From: Bradyrhizobium zhengyangense | GTDB taxonomy: Bacteria > Pseudomonadota > Alphaproteobacteria > Rhizobiales > Xanthobacteraceae | Direction of reading: 5' to 3' | DNA: 64,000 bases | Assembly (NCBI RefSeq): GCF_022012435.1 | Contig: NZ_JAKLUA010000014.1 | Coordinates: 1 to 64,000, forward strand | Shown: piece by piece, positions 17,542 to 26,727 of the stretch | How positions within the stretch are numbered: the first letter of the stretch is position 1 | Layout of the letters: the number at the start of each line of letters is the position of its first letter | Position numbers and translations under genes: made by a program | The notes under the pieces: model-generated | Told to the model about the DNA's origin: nothing | Database searches by the model: none | Seen by the model: the letters and a program-made list of their open reading frames with translations, nothing else

Positions 17542-18318
17542 TCATCTCATCTGTGGTTGCAGCATCTGCGAGCGCTTGCCGTGGAAATAGGCCCGCACCC
17601 AAGGATGCTCGGATTGCAGCAGGTCGCGCATCGGTCCGATCGCCACGATCCTGCCGTCGGCAAGCGCAGCGACGCGGTCGCAGACCGTGGTGAGGCTTGC
17701 GAGATCATGGGTGACCATGAAGACGGTGAGCCCCAGGGTCTTTTGCAACGTCCGGATTAGCGTATCGAAATCGCCTGCGGCGATCGGGTCGAGGCCGGAC
17801 GTCGGCTCGTCGAGGAAGAGGATTGGTGGATCGAGCGCGAGCGCGCGCGCCAGCGCCACGCGTTTGGTCATTCCGCCCGAAAGTTCGGAGGGATATTTGT
17901 CGCCGTCCTGCGCGCGTAGTCCAACCATCTCGAGCTTGGCGATCGCGATCTCGTCCATCAGCTCCTGCGACAACACGAGATTTTCGCGAAGCGGAAATTG
18001 TACGTTCTGCCTGACGGTGAGCGAAGAGAACAGCGCGCCCTGCTGGAACAGGATGCCCCATGTCGCTGCGCGGCTGCCACCATGCGGGCCGCCAATCGGC
18101 TGTCCCATGACTTCGATGGTGCCGCTGCGACGCGGGATAAGACCGATGATGGTACGCATCAGCACCGACTTGCCGCCACCAGACGCGCCCACCAGCCCGA
18201 GGATCTCGCCGCGGCGGACATCGAGCGATAGATGGTCGAGCACGGTCTGACGGCCAAAACCGACCACGAGGTCACGGACCCGGATCGCGAACTCTGCTTG
18301 CGGCTCGGGCATCGTCAC
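17542..18318 (-). CDS. mlaF: MlaF-type ABC transporter ATPase
   Basis: A 258-residue ATPase. Walker A is GASGGGKS (residues 44-51), the signature is LSGGM and Walker B is ILFLDEPTSGLDP. It powers exchange of phospholipids or other lipids between membranes with MlaE and MlaD. The start GTG 18318 overlaps the mlaE stop by four bases (GTGA); ATG 18312 is an alternative. Confidence 0.92.
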   Translation of the reverse strand: MTMPEPQAEFAIRVRDLVVGFGRQTVLDHLSLDVRRGEILGLVGASGGGKSVLMRTIIGLIPRRSGTIEVMGQPIGGPHGGSRAATWGILFQQGALFSSLTVRQNVQFPLRENLVLSQELMDEIAIAKLEMVGLRAQDGDKYPSELSGGMTKRVALARALALDPPILFLDEPTSGLDPIAAGDFDTLIRTLQKTLGLTVFMVTHDLASLTTVCDRVAALADGRIVAIGPMRDLLQSEHPWVRAYFHGKRSQMLQPQMR

Positions 18319-19451
18319 ATTCCGATCGACGCGAAGAAGATCGCGAACAGGCCGTCGAGCACGATCACCAGGAAGATCGACTTGACCACCGATGTCGTCG
18401 TCTGGCGCCCAAGGGATTCAGCGCTCCCTTTGACGCGCAATCCTTCGCTGCAGGCGACGATCCCGATGACCAGAGCCATGAACGGCGCCTTCAGGATCCC
18501 GACCTCGAAATGAGTGACGGAAATGGCCTCGTGCAGGCGCGCGACGTAGATCGCAGGCCCCATGTCGCCGTAGAATTGTGCAACCAGACCGCCGCCATAG
18601 AGCGCGGCCATCGATCCGATGAAGGCGAGAATTGGCAGCGCGATGACGAGGGCGGCCACGCGCGGCAAGATCAGGACGTCGACGGGATCGAGCCCCATGG
18701 TCGAGAGCGCGTCGATCTCTTCACGCATTTTCATCGAGCCGAGCTCGGCGGTATAGGCGCTTCCCGAACGTCCTGCGACCATGATGGCCACGATGAGCAC
18801 GCCGAGCTCACGCAAGACGAGGATGCCGACCATGTCGACTGTGTAGGACTCCGCGCCGAACCTGCGAAAATGAAAGAATCCCTGCTGGGCGATGATGGCG
18901 CCGATCAGGAAGGTGATCAGTACGACGATGGGAATCGCCTGCAACCCGATCCGGTTGAGCTGGTAGACCAGCGACGTCAGCCGCAGCGAGCGAGGCCGCC
19001 GCAAGACGCCGACCATCGCCATGAACAGGGCGCCCAGCATTTGCAGAAAGATCGCGATATCTTCACGGGCACCGATCGTGGCCTTGCCGAGGTCATTCAG
19101 CCTCTGCAGGACCGGGTTGGAGGCAGCCACTGGCGGCGGCGTGTGACGATTGACCTGCCGCACCTCTTCCAGCAGCCCACTGAAGTGATCGGCCACGCCC
19201 ACGACCTCGGCTGGCCTGCCAGATGACGCAGCCTTGCGCGAGAGCTTCTCCAGGATCCAGGCACCGAGCGTATCGAGCGCGCTGATGCCCGACATGTCCA
19301 GGGTCACGGCTCTGGATCGATCGACCTCAGCGCCGACCGAGCGGGACAATGTCTCCAACGTCGTCACATTCGCCGCAGTCCAGGGCCCTTCCGGGCGCAA
19401 TTTTAGCACATCGCCAGACGGCGTCGCCAGCAACAGCGGTTCTGGGTTCAC
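18315..19451 (-). CDS. mlaE: MlaE-type permease with N-terminal STAS domain
   Basis: A 378-residue protein. Residues about 1-100 form a STAS (MlaB-like) domain with TLDMSGISALDTLGAW. Residues about 125-378 are the MlaE permease with five or six membrane helices and the hallmark MVAGRSGSAYTAELGSMKMREEIDAL. The fused STAS domain removes the need for a separate MlaB. GTG 19451 follows GAGGTGG. The FNR/FixK box at 19556 is centred 111 bases upstream, so the whole Mla unit may be part of the low-oxygen response. Confidence 0.9.
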   Translation of the reverse strand: MNPEPLLLATPSGDVLKLRPEGPWTAANVTTLETLSRSVGAEVDRSRAVTLDMSGISALDTLGAWILEKLSRKAASSGRPAEVVGVADHFSGLLEEVRQVNRHTPPPVAASNPVLQRLNDLGKATIGAREDIAIFLQMLGALFMAMVGVLRRPRSLRLTSLVYQLNRIGLQAIPIVVLITFLIGAIIAQQGFFHFRRFGAESYTVDMVGILVLRELGVLIVAIMVAGRSGSAYTAELGSMKMREEIDALSTMGLDPVDVLILPRVAALVIALPILAFIGSMAALYGGGLVAQFYGDMGPAIYVARLHEAISVTHFEVGILKAPFMALVIGIVACSEGLRVKGSAESLGRQTTTSVVKSIFLVIVLDGLFAIFFASIGM

Positions 19452-19555
19452 GCTTCCACCTCATCGGGACAATTGGGTCCCATTCAGCCGCCATTTCTAG
19501 GCCAGCATGTGGCGGCGGGTTTGACCTGTCTCAAGACTGCGACTACCCGGCCCGC

Positions 19556-19569
19556 TTGACGCAAATCAA
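19556..19569. promoter_or_regulatory. FNR/FixK box between mlaE and the YqjD-like gene
   Basis: TTGACGCAAATCAA fits TTGAY-N4-RTCAA. Its centre is 63 bases before the start of the plus-strand gene at 19626, the same spacing as at the cytochrome c gene, and 111 bases before mlaE. Confidence 0.8.
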
Positions 19570-19625
19570 GCGCGGGCACACCGGCGCGACTTAGGTTTGG
19601 TCCATTCAATGGAGACATCAAATCC

Positions 19626-19901
19626 ATGTTCGACAGCGACAGGATGAGCGAAGAATTGCGGACGCTGAAGGTGGACGTCGCCCGGCTGCTGAGCACGGCT
19701 GGCGAGGAGATGTTCGAGAGTTCAAAGGACCGGGCCGAGATCCTCGCCGATCAGATCAAGGCGGCACTGGCCGAACTCGGCGAAACCGTCAGCGAGGAAC
19801 AGGAGCAGCTTCATGACTTTATCACGGAGCGCCCCGTAGCCTCGCTCGCTTCCGCATTTGCGCTCGGCGTGGTCGTCGGCTTCATGCTGAGGAGGCATTA
19901 G
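19626..19901 (+). CDS. YqjD/ElaB-like (DUF883) membrane-anchored helical protein
   Basis: A 91-residue protein: a long amphipathic charged helix (residues about 5-68, rich in Glu, Lys and Ala) followed by one C-terminal membrane helix (LASAFALGVVVGFML) and RRH. This is the architecture of the YqjD/ElaB family, which ties ribosomes to the inner membrane in stationary-phase enterobacteria; function here is inferred. An FNR/FixK box precedes it, and the next gene starts one base after its stop. Confidence 0.8.
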   Translation: MFDSDRMSEELRTLKVDVARLLSTAGEEMFESSKDRAEILADQIKAALAELGETVSEEQEQLHDFITERPVASLASAFALGVVVGFMLRRH

Positions 19902-20390
19902 GTGAATACCGAGAATGTGGTCAAGCATCTGCGCGTCTTGTGGCGCACTGACAGGATCATCGCGGATATCCGGCTGCGCCACTTGCTGGTCGGGCTTGGA
20001 CTGCGGGCCTTCGCGGCACTGATCGCCGCATTCGGTCTGTTGATGCTGGAGCTGTCGGCCTACTTCGCCCTGGTCCAGATCTGGAGTGCGATCGCCGCGG
20101 CGGCCGTCCTTGGAGCGATCAACTTCGCCATCGCGGCGATCCTGTTCATCGTCGCCGGGCGCCCGCCGTCCGGCCGCGACATCGAGCTCGCCAATGAAAT
20201 CCACGGCACTTCAATCGAGGCGCTTCAAATCGAAGCCCGGGCGTTTCAGACCGAATTGAACGGCGCGGTCCACCATCCGCTCAGCACGATCGTGCCGGTG
20301 CTGGTGCCGCTCATCGCGATCATCGTCAAGAACATGCGGAGGACCGCCAGAGAGAGTGGAGCAGACGTAACGTCCGAGGCGCGTTCGTAG
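19902..20390 (+). CDS. YqjE/phage-holin-like membrane protein
   Basis: A 162-residue membrane protein with two long hydrophobic hairpin segments (residues about 33-55 and 60-88) and a third hydrophobic stretch near 127-145. Its position right after a YqjD-like gene matches the YqjD-YqjE gene order. GTG 19902 begins immediately after the previous stop, with GAGGAGG upstream, so the two are co-translated. No enzymatic motif is visible. Confidence 0.78.
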   Translation: MNTENVVKHLRVLWRTDRIIADIRLRHLLVGLGLRAFAALIAAFGLLMLELSAYFALVQIWSAIAAAAVLGAINFAIAAILFIVAGRPPSGRDIELANEIHGTSIEALQIEARAFQTELNGAVHHPLSTIVPVLVPLIAIIVKNMRRTARESGADVTSEARS

Positions 20391-20399
20391 CGACGCGCC

Positions 20400-23090
20400 T
20401 CAGAGCTTCAGCCGGACGTCGCAGATGTCTGGCTCGGTAGGATCCGGCTTGATTTCGAAGCCGAGCTGGCGGCACATCTCGAGCATGACGACGTTTTCCT
20501 TGAGCACGTCGCCCGAGATGGTCTTGAGGCCTTCCGATTTGGCGTATTCGATGATCAGCTGCATCAGGGCCCAGCCGAGACCCCTGCCCTTGAGGTCGGA
20601 CCGCAGCAGGATCGCGTATTCGCCTCTCTCGTAGATCGAGTCGGAGTGCAACCGCACCACACCAACCATCTCGTTGCTGTCGTCGAACGCAATGAACGCC
20701 ATGGCCCGCGCATAGTCGAGCTGGGTCAGGCGCGCGATGAACTCGTGGGTAAACTCCTTCATCGGCGCGAAGAATCGCAGGCGAAGATCGTGAGGCGTGA
20801 CGTGACGCAGAAATTCGTGGATGGTCGGCTCGTCCTCGGGGCGCAGGGGACGCACCGAGATGTGCCAGCCGTCCTTGAGCGTAAGGCGGCGCTCCCATTG
20901 CGACGGATAGGCACGAACGGCGAAATTTGCAGGGCCGGAGCCCGCGAATTTCCGCTGCGGCGGCCCCACGGCCACGCGGGCATCGACGGCCGTTACGCCG
21001 GTTTCGTCTGCGAGCAGCGGGTTGATATCGAACTCGCGGATTTCGGGAATGTCCGCCGCGATCTGCGCCAGCTTGACCAGGACCAGAGCGACTGCGTCCT
21101 GCTTGACGGCCGGCACGTCCCGGTAGGCAGGCAGCAACCGCGACACGCGCGTGCGCTCGATCAGATCGCGGGCGAGCTGCAAATCAAGCGGCGGCAGCCC
21201 CAGGGCCTTGTCATTGATGATCTCCACCGCCGTCCCACCGCGGCCGAACACGACGACGGTGCCGAAAGTCGGATCATCGGCGAGACCCATGATCAGCTCG
21301 CGCGCCTTGGCCTTGACGACCATTGCCTGCACAATGATGCCATCAATGCGGGCTTCGGGCCGCAATGTCTTCGCCCGTGTCAGAATATCAGCGGCGGCCG
21401 CGCGTACCGCGGCCGGTGTCGTCAGATTGAGCACGACGCCTCCGACATCGGACTTGTGAACGATGTCGCGCGACAGGATCTTGAGCACGACGGTGGCGCC
21501 TTGCGCGAATATCTCGTCCGCGTAACCGACCGCCTGCTCGACATCTTCAGCCGCATAAGTCGGTACCATGGCGATGTCATAGCACCCAAGCAGATGCTTG
21601 ATCTCGACAGGCTCGAGCCATTTGCGTCCGTCAGCGAGGGCCGTCGAGACGATCTGCTTCGCAGCGGCGACGTCGGGCACGAAACTGTCGGGCATTGCCG
21701 GGGGAACCTGGCTCAGCTCGTCGACCACCTCGCGATGCCGGACGATATGCATGAAACCGCGCACCGCATCGTCTTCAGTCGGATAGTTCGGAATGCCGGC
21801 GGCGGATAGCGTCGCGATGATCTCCTGATCGGCCCCGATCCAAGCCGCAAGCACGGGCTTGGCCCAACTTCGGTGCTTCTCGCGGTATCTTCTGATGACT
21901 TCGGTCACGGTCGTCGCGATCTCGGCGGCCGATGCGATCGCGGTCTGCACGTTGAGCACCAGGACCGCGTCATTGCCGGGATCGTCAAGCAGAACCTCCA
22001 GCGCTGCGGCGTAACGCGGCGCATCGGCGTCGCCGACGATGTCAACGGGATTTGCGCCTGACCAGGCCGGCGGCAGCACCGCGTCGAGTCTCTGGCGCGT
22101 CTGCGGTGTCATGGGCGCGGGAACTCCGCCAAGGTCCGCGAGCCGATCAACCGCGAGGACACCGATGCCGCCGCCATTGGTCAGAATCGCAAGGCGCTTT
22201 CCTGCCGGGGACCCGACCCGGCCCAGGGTCTCGGCACAATCGAACAGCTCGCGCAGATCGGATACCCGAAGGACGCCGGCGCGGCGGAAGGCGGCATCAT
22301 AGACCGCGTCGGCGCCAGCGAGCGCACCTGTATGCGTGGCAGCCGCCGTCGCCCCGTGCGCCATGCGGCCGGACTTCACGACCACGACTGGCTTCACGCG
22401 CGCCGCGGCGCGCGCCGCCGACATGAATTTCCGGGCGTCCTTGATGGCCTCGATGTAGAGCAGGATCGCCCGCGTCTTGTGGTCCATCGCGAAATAGTCG
22501 AGCAGATCCGCGATATCGACGTCGATCTGATCGCCAATCGTGACGATGCCCGAGAAGCCCACGCCACGTTGCGTTGCCCAGTCTACCATGCCGGCTGCGA
22601 TCGCGCCCGATTGCGAGATCAGCGCGAGGTTGCCTGCCGCCGGCATATGCGCCGCGAAGGTCGCATTGAGGCTTGTGCCGGGCATCATGATGCCGAGACA
22701 GTTGGGGCCGATCAGCCGCATGCCATATTTGCGGGCGGCGGCGACGGTGGCTTCCTGAAGCGATCCAGGTCCCTGGCCGAGCCCCGCCGAAACGATTAGA
22801 GCTCCGGCCGAGCCACGACGGCCGGCCTGATCGATGATGTCGGGAATCTCACCTGCCGGCGCGGTGACGACGATGAGCTCGGGCACGAAGGACAGTTGCG
22901 CCAGGCTGGCCACTGCAGCCATGCCGCCGATCTCCGCATGGCGCGGGTTCACCAGGCCGAACGGCCCCTTGAACTTCGCCTTGCGAATGTTCTCCAGGAC
23001 CGCACGCCCGACGGAGACCGGGCGGGAGCTTGCGCCGACCAGCGCGACCGACTGGGGCGACAACAGGTTTTTCAGGCGGTAAGTCGACAT
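20400..23090 (-). CDS. ADP-forming acyl-CoA synthetase fused to GNAT acetyltransferase
   Basis: An 896-residue protein of the Pat type. Order: CoA-binding Rossmann domain (residues about 10-105, VALVGASSRPVSVG), two succinyl-CoA-ligase-like domains (about 130-450, with ATHTGALAGADAVYDAAF), ATP-grasp domain (about 480-705) and a C-terminal GNAT domain (about 730-890) with the acetyl-CoA loop LKGRGLGWAL. Relatives acetylate lysines, notably to inactivate acetyl-CoA synthetase; whether the synthetase part is active is not clear. ATG 23090 (MSTYRLKN) is preferred to TTG 23114. It follows the Usp gene by 71 bp and is probably cotranscribed from the box at 24106. Confidence 0.88.
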   Translation of the reverse strand: MSTYRLKNLLSPQSVALVGASSRPVSVGRAVLENIRKAKFKGPFGLVNPRHAEIGGMAAVASLAQLSFVPELIVVTAPAGEIPDIIDQAGRRGSAGALIVSAGLGQGPGSLQEATVAAARKYGMRLIGPNCLGIMMPGTSLNATFAAHMPAAGNLALISQSGAIAAGMVDWATQRGVGFSGIVTIGDQIDVDIADLLDYFAMDHKTRAILLYIEAIKDARKFMSAARAAARVKPVVVVKSGRMAHGATAAATHTGALAGADAVYDAAFRRAGVLRVSDLRELFDCAETLGRVGSPAGKRLAILTNGGGIGVLAVDRLADLGGVPAPMTPQTRQRLDAVLPPAWSGANPVDIVGDADAPRYAAALEVLLDDPGNDAVLVLNVQTAIASAAEIATTVTEVIRRYREKHRSWAKPVLAAWIGADQEIIATLSAAGIPNYPTEDDAVRGFMHIVRHREVVDELSQVPPAMPDSFVPDVAAAKQIVSTALADGRKWLEPVEIKHLLGCYDIAMVPTYAAEDVEQAVGYADEIFAQGATVVLKILSRDIVHKSDVGGVVLNLTTPAAVRAAAADILTRAKTLRPEARIDGIIVQAMVVKAKARELIMGLADDPTFGTVVVFGRGGTAVEIINDKALGLPPLDLQLARDLIERTRVSRLLPAYRDVPAVKQDAVALVLVKLAQIAADIPEIREFDINPLLADETGVTAVDARVAVGPPQRKFAGSGPANFAVRAYPSQWERRLTLKDGWHISVRPLRPEDEPTIHEFLRHVTPHDLRLRFFAPMKEFTHEFIARLTQLDYARAMAFIAFDDSNEMVGVVRLHSDSIYERGEYAILLRSDLKGRGLGWALMQLIIEYAKSEGLKTISGDVLKENVVMLEMCRQLGFEIKPDPTEPDICDVRLKL

Positions 23091-23161
23091 AATCACAATC
23101 GTCCGATCGGGCAACGGGTCCGACAGAAGCTAGACCGGATAGGATAAGAGTTGAAACGCAC

Positions 23162-24001
23162 CTAGTGCGACATCATCACCCAACATGGTGGCTGGCCGAT
23201 GACGGTCTTGGTCACCCCGCCCCAGACGGTCTCGTTCAGGCGCGAATGGCGATAGGCCCCCATGACGATGGCGTCGACGGCGTGAGATTGTGCCCAGCTC
23301 CCGAGCACCTTGCCGATCGAACTTCCGTTGCCCTTCACCGTTTCGAAGGATGCATAAATCCCATGTTCCCTGAGATGATGGACGAGACTGTCGCCGGATT
23401 GCGCAATCGCCTCGTCCTGATCGTCTGCCACGGTGACGACGTGTACCATAGTTGCCGCTTGCAGGATCGGCAATGCATCGCCGACCGCGCGTGCGGCGCG
23501 CGCCGAGTGGTCCCAGGCAATCATGACATTCTCGAATTCCGGCCGCAACGTCGCCGCGTACTGCTCCGGACATAGCAGCAGCGGCCGGCCGGATTGGAAC
23601 AGGAACGTTTCAACGAGGTTTTCGGTTTGGCTGTCGTGCGGCTTCACGGGAATCAAAGCGAGATCGCTGAACCGCGCATGCTCGGCCAGGGTCGACGCGA
23701 TCTGGTCCGCCGGCACCCTGCCCGCGCGGCTTTGGGCGCGAATGCCGACCCGCGAGGCAGCGTTGGTGAATGCATTCAAGAGCTGCTGCATCTCGCCCGC
23801 CTCGCGCGCACGGCCAAGTTCGGCGGGCTCCGGGTCGCCGGGAAACACCACTTTCGGCCGCACGAAGGCATCGTCCTCGAACGCGAGGCCGGTGATCCTG
23901 GCACCGAGATCGGCGGCAACGGCGACGCACTTCTCGATTGCAGCCAACGTAGGGGCGCGCGCCTCGCCAAACAGCGGCAGAAAGACGTCCTTGATGGGCA
24001 T
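23162..24001 (-). CDS. Universal stress protein with tandem Usp domains
   Basis: A 279-residue cytoplasmic protein made of two Usp folds (residues about 3-145 and 155-279). The second shows MIAWDHSARAARA and ends MGAYRHSRLNETVWGG, the tandem-Usp pattern. Such proteins bind ATP or other ligands and support survival under starvation or low oxygen. ATG 24001 follows AAGGAGA by five bases. An FNR/FixK box is centred 111 bases upstream, the same distance as for mlaE. Confidence 0.88.
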   Translation of the reverse strand: MPIKDVFLPLFGEARAPTLAAIEKCVAVAADLGARITGLAFEDDAFVRPKVVFPGDPEPAELGRAREAGEMQQLLNAFTNAASRVGIRAQSRAGRVPADQIASTLAEHARFSDLALIPVKPHDSQTENLVETFLFQSGRPLLLCPEQYAATLRPEFENVMIAWDHSARAARAVGDALPILQAATMVHVVTVADDQDEAIAQSGDSLVHHLREHGIYASFETVKGNGSSIGKVLGSWAQSHAVDAIVMGAYRHSRLNETVWGGVTKTVIGQPPCWVMMSH

Positions 24002-24105
24002 CGGATTCTCCTTAAAAATCAGAATAGGCCGCCTTCGGTCTGGACGCTTGATCCTCCTCAAGCCGGGAAAACTCCGCTCCGGGCCGGTCGAGCCGAGGCC
24101 AAGCC

Positions 24106-24119
24106 TTGACGGAAGTCAA
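24106..24119. promoter_or_regulatory. FNR/FixK box between Usp and APH/kinase genes
   Basis: TTGACGGAAGTCAA is a perfect inverted TTGAC repeat in FNR spacing (N4). It is centred 111 bases before the Usp start and 46 bases before GTG 24159 of the plus-strand kinase gene. Confidence 0.78.
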
Positions 24120-24158
24120 GGACTGGTCTCAGCCCCGGAGTAAGGGTTACCCTGGTTT

Positions 24159-25727
24159 GTGGCCGGACCGTTTGGGGCGCCCATCCGCATGATGCCGGCA
24201 GGGATGACAGACAATTCTGCGACCCAGGAAAGGATCTTTGCGGCACTGACCGCGGATCCCGGCGTGAAGCGGATCGACACGCATGCAGCTTCGGTCTTCC
24301 TCGACGGGGCGCGCGCGCTGAAGATCAAGCGGACGGTCAAGTTTCCGTTCCTCGACTATTCGACACTCGATAGGCGCAAGGCGGCCTGCGAAGAGGAGAT
24401 CCGGATCAACCGGCCGCACGCGCCACAGATCTATCATCGCGTTGTGGCCATCACAGAAGAGCCGGACGGATCTGTGACGATCGACGGCCGCGGTCGGCCG
24501 ATCGAGTATGCCGTCGACATGTCGCGCTTCGACGAGAATCAGACGCTGGATCATCTGGCGAAGGCCGGACGGTTCGATTCGGACTTTGCGTCCGCGATCG
24601 CCGACGCGATCGCCGCCTCGCACGCGGCCGCAACGCCCACCGACAGCGCTGCATGGGTTTCCTCAATCCCAGACCTGATCGACATCAACAGCAATGGCCT
24701 GCGCAGCGGCGATCGTGTCCAAACCGCGGAGATCGAGCAGCTTGCACAAGTCTCGCACGCGACATTCCACCGCATTCGTCCGCTGCTCGAAGAACGCGGC
24801 CGGCGGGGCTTCGTCCGCCGTTGCCACGGCGATCTGCATCTTGCCAATATCGTATTGATCGAACAACAGCCTGTGCTGTTCGATGCCATCGAGTTCGACG
24901 CGAAGATGGCGACTGTCGACGTGTTCTACGACCTCGCATTCACTCTCATGGATCTGTTGCACCACGATCAGCCGCTGGCGGCCAACGTCATCCTGAACCG
25001 GTATCTTGCCGCGACAACGCCCGAAAATCTCGACGCGCTCGGCGCGCTGCCGCTGTTCATGTCCATTCGCGCGGCAATTCGCGCCCAGGTGGCGCTGGCG
25101 CGGACGAAATCGTCGCATCTCGACGATGCCGGCATTCTTGACGAGGCACGCCGCTATTTTGACCTGGCCCGGGCGCTGATCCAGCCTCCCGCTCCTCGTC
25201 TGGTCGCTGTGGGCGGACTGTCGGGCACCGGCAAAACGGTTCTGGCGCACGCACTCGCGCCGACTGTGACGCCACAGCCGGGTGCCGTCGTGCTGCGCAG
25301 CGATGTCATACGCAAGCAGATGCTCGGGGTCGCAGACACAGACCGGCTGCCACCATCCGCCTACACGCCCGAGCTTGCCGAGCGGGTCTACACGACCTTG
25401 GCCGAGCGCGCCCGCCGTGTATTGACCCAGGGCCATTCGGTGATTGTCGACGGGGTGTTCGCCCGCGATTTCGAACGAGACGCCTGCGCCAGGCTGGCCC
25501 GCGAATGCCACGTGCCTCTCACCGGCCTCTTCCTGGTCACAGATCTTGCGACCCGGCAGGCCCGAATCGGCGATCGCCGCGACGATGCGTCGGATGCCAC
25601 TCAAGAGGTTGCCGCGTTGCAGGAGCACTATAATATTGGCCATATCGATTGGGCGACCATCGACGCATCCGGAACGCAAGCGCAGACGCTCCAGAGCTGC
25701 CGGGACGCGATCGCTAAGGGTAGTTAA
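24159..25727 (+). CDS. Bifunctional APH-like / P-loop kinase protein
   Basis: A 522-residue two-domain protein. The N-terminal half is an aminoglycoside-phosphotransferase-like kinase fold with catalytic loop CHGDLHLANI (near residue 226) and FDAIEFD for metal binding. The C-terminal third is an AAA/zeta-toxin-like P-loop kinase (GGLSGTGKT, near residue 350, followed by LRSDVIRKQMLG). The family is widespread but its substrate is unknown; it is not evidence of antibiotic resistance. The start is uncertain: GTG 24159 would leave almost no leader if the box at 24106 acts at the usual distance, so ATG 24189 or 24204 may be used. It is followed by the CHAD gene. Confidence 0.82.
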   Translation: MAGPFGAPIRMMPAGMTDNSATQERIFAALTADPGVKRIDTHAASVFLDGARALKIKRTVKFPFLDYSTLDRRKAACEEEIRINRPHAPQIYHRVVAITEEPDGSVTIDGRGRPIEYAVDMSRFDENQTLDHLAKAGRFDSDFASAIADAIAASHAAATPTDSAAWVSSIPDLIDINSNGLRSGDRVQTAEIEQLAQVSHATFHRIRPLLEERGRRGFVRRCHGDLHLANIVLIEQQPVLFDAIEFDAKMATVDVFYDLAFTLMDLLHHDQPLAANVILNRYLAATTPENLDALGALPLFMSIRAAIRAQVALARTKSSHLDDAGILDEARRYFDLARALIQPPAPRLVAVGGLSGTGKTVLAHALAPTVTPQPGAVVLRSDVIRKQMLGVADTDRLPPSAYTPELAERVYTTLAERARRVLTQGHSVIVDGVFARDFERDACARLARECHVPLTGLFLVTDLATRQARIGDRRDDASDATQEVAALQEHYNIGHIDWATIDASGTQAQTLQSCRDAIAKGS

Positions 25728-25752
25728 GGCAATCTGATTGGCGCGGGCTAGG

Positions 25753-26727
25753 ATGGCGCGACCCACCAGGAGTTCGAAGGCGACCGTCGATGCAAAGCCG
25801 GCAGCGAGCCGCAATACGTTGCCCGGCCGCCTGAGCCCCGGCATGGCCTGCGACACAGCTTTCCGAATCATCGCACGCCGTCATCTCACGGCCGTCCTTG
25901 CCCAACACGACGGCACCTGCCGTGGCGATCCGGACGCGCTGCACGAGATCCGAATCGCGCTGACCCATTTGCGGACCGCGATTCGCTTCTTTTCGCCTAT
26001 GGTCGATGATGCGCTGCGCTCCAAAGTCTGGGCCGAGCTGAAGTGGCTGAATAGCCAGCTCGGCATGGTGCGCGATCTCGACGTCGCCATTGAACGCATT
26101 TTGGCCGAGACCGGCGGCGAGCTCGCTGTGATCGCCGAACTCCGACATTGGGATGAGAAGCGCGCAGAAAGCCATCGTTTGCTGGCCCGTACGCTGCAAT
26201 CGGCACGATATCGTCGGCTGATCGAACAGACCTCGAGCTGGATCGAGAGGGGCCCCTGGGCGACGCGCCGTAGCAAAATGGCCATCAGGCTACGCCGCTG
26301 CCCGCTCGCCGACCACGCGACGGCACAGCTGACCGAATGGGAGAGGACGCTACTCAGGAAGGCCAAAAGGTTGCGCAAGCTTGACGTGGAGAAGCGGCAC
26401 AAGCTGCGGATTCTCAACAAGCGGCTGACTTATTCGCTCGAGTCGCTGGAGGATCTGTTCACCGACAAGTCGCTGACGAAGCAGAAATCGGTCCTCAAGC
26501 AATTGCGCAAGGCGCAGAAGTCTCTCGGACAGCTGAACGACGATGCGCGCGGCCAGACACTGGCCGCGTCGTTGAACGAGGCGGCCCCCGAAGCCGGCAT
26601 TCGCTTTCTCAACCGCAAGCGCGAGAAGAAACTGTTGCAGACCGCGTCGACCGCGTATCGCAAGCTGAACAAAGCCAAGCCGTTCCGCTGCTCCGATCTA
26701 ACGCCGGATGCGGAGCCGGAAGACTAG
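25753..26727 (+). CDS. CHAD-domain protein (polyphosphate-binding helical fold)
   Basis: A 324-residue all-helical protein. CHAD features are HEIRIALTHLRTAIRFF (near residue 60), conserved His and basic residues along both helical repeats, and KRHKLRILNKRLTYSLESL near 215. CHAD proteins bind polyphosphate and can localise to polyphosphate or PHA granules. It ends exactly against PHA synthase: the two convergent stops share the four bases CTAG at 26724-26727. ATG 25753 or a TTG at 25738 may start it; no clear ribosome site decides. Confidence 0.85.
   Translation: MARPTRSSKATVDAKPAASRNTLPGRLSPGMACDTAFRIIARRHLTAVLAQHDGTCRGDPDALHEIRIALTHLRTAIRFFSPMVDDALRSKVWAELKWLNSQLGMVRDLDVAIERILAETGGELAVIAELRHWDEKRAESHRLLARTLQSARYRRLIEQTSSWIERGPWATRRSKMAIRLRRCPLADHATAQLTEWERTLLRKAKRLRKLDVEKRHKLRILNKRLTYSLESLEDLFTDKSLTKQKSVLKQLRKAQKSLGQLNDDARGQTLAASLNEAAPEAGIRFLNRKREKKLLQTASTAYRKLNKAKPFRCSDLTPDAEPED

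Noticed and set aside
19520..19533. TTGACCTGTCTCAAG as a further FNR box
   Set aside because: The half-sites are five rather than four bases apart and the second lacks the conserved ATCAA, so it is not counted.
24159..25727. Antibiotic resistance phosphotransferase
   Set aside because: The APH-like fold is fused to a P-loop kinase in a housekeeping-type family; no evidence points to aminoglycoside resistance.
24663..25871. 402-codon minus-strand frame
   Set aside because: It is antisense to the APH/P-loop kinase and shows only high-GC shadow composition.
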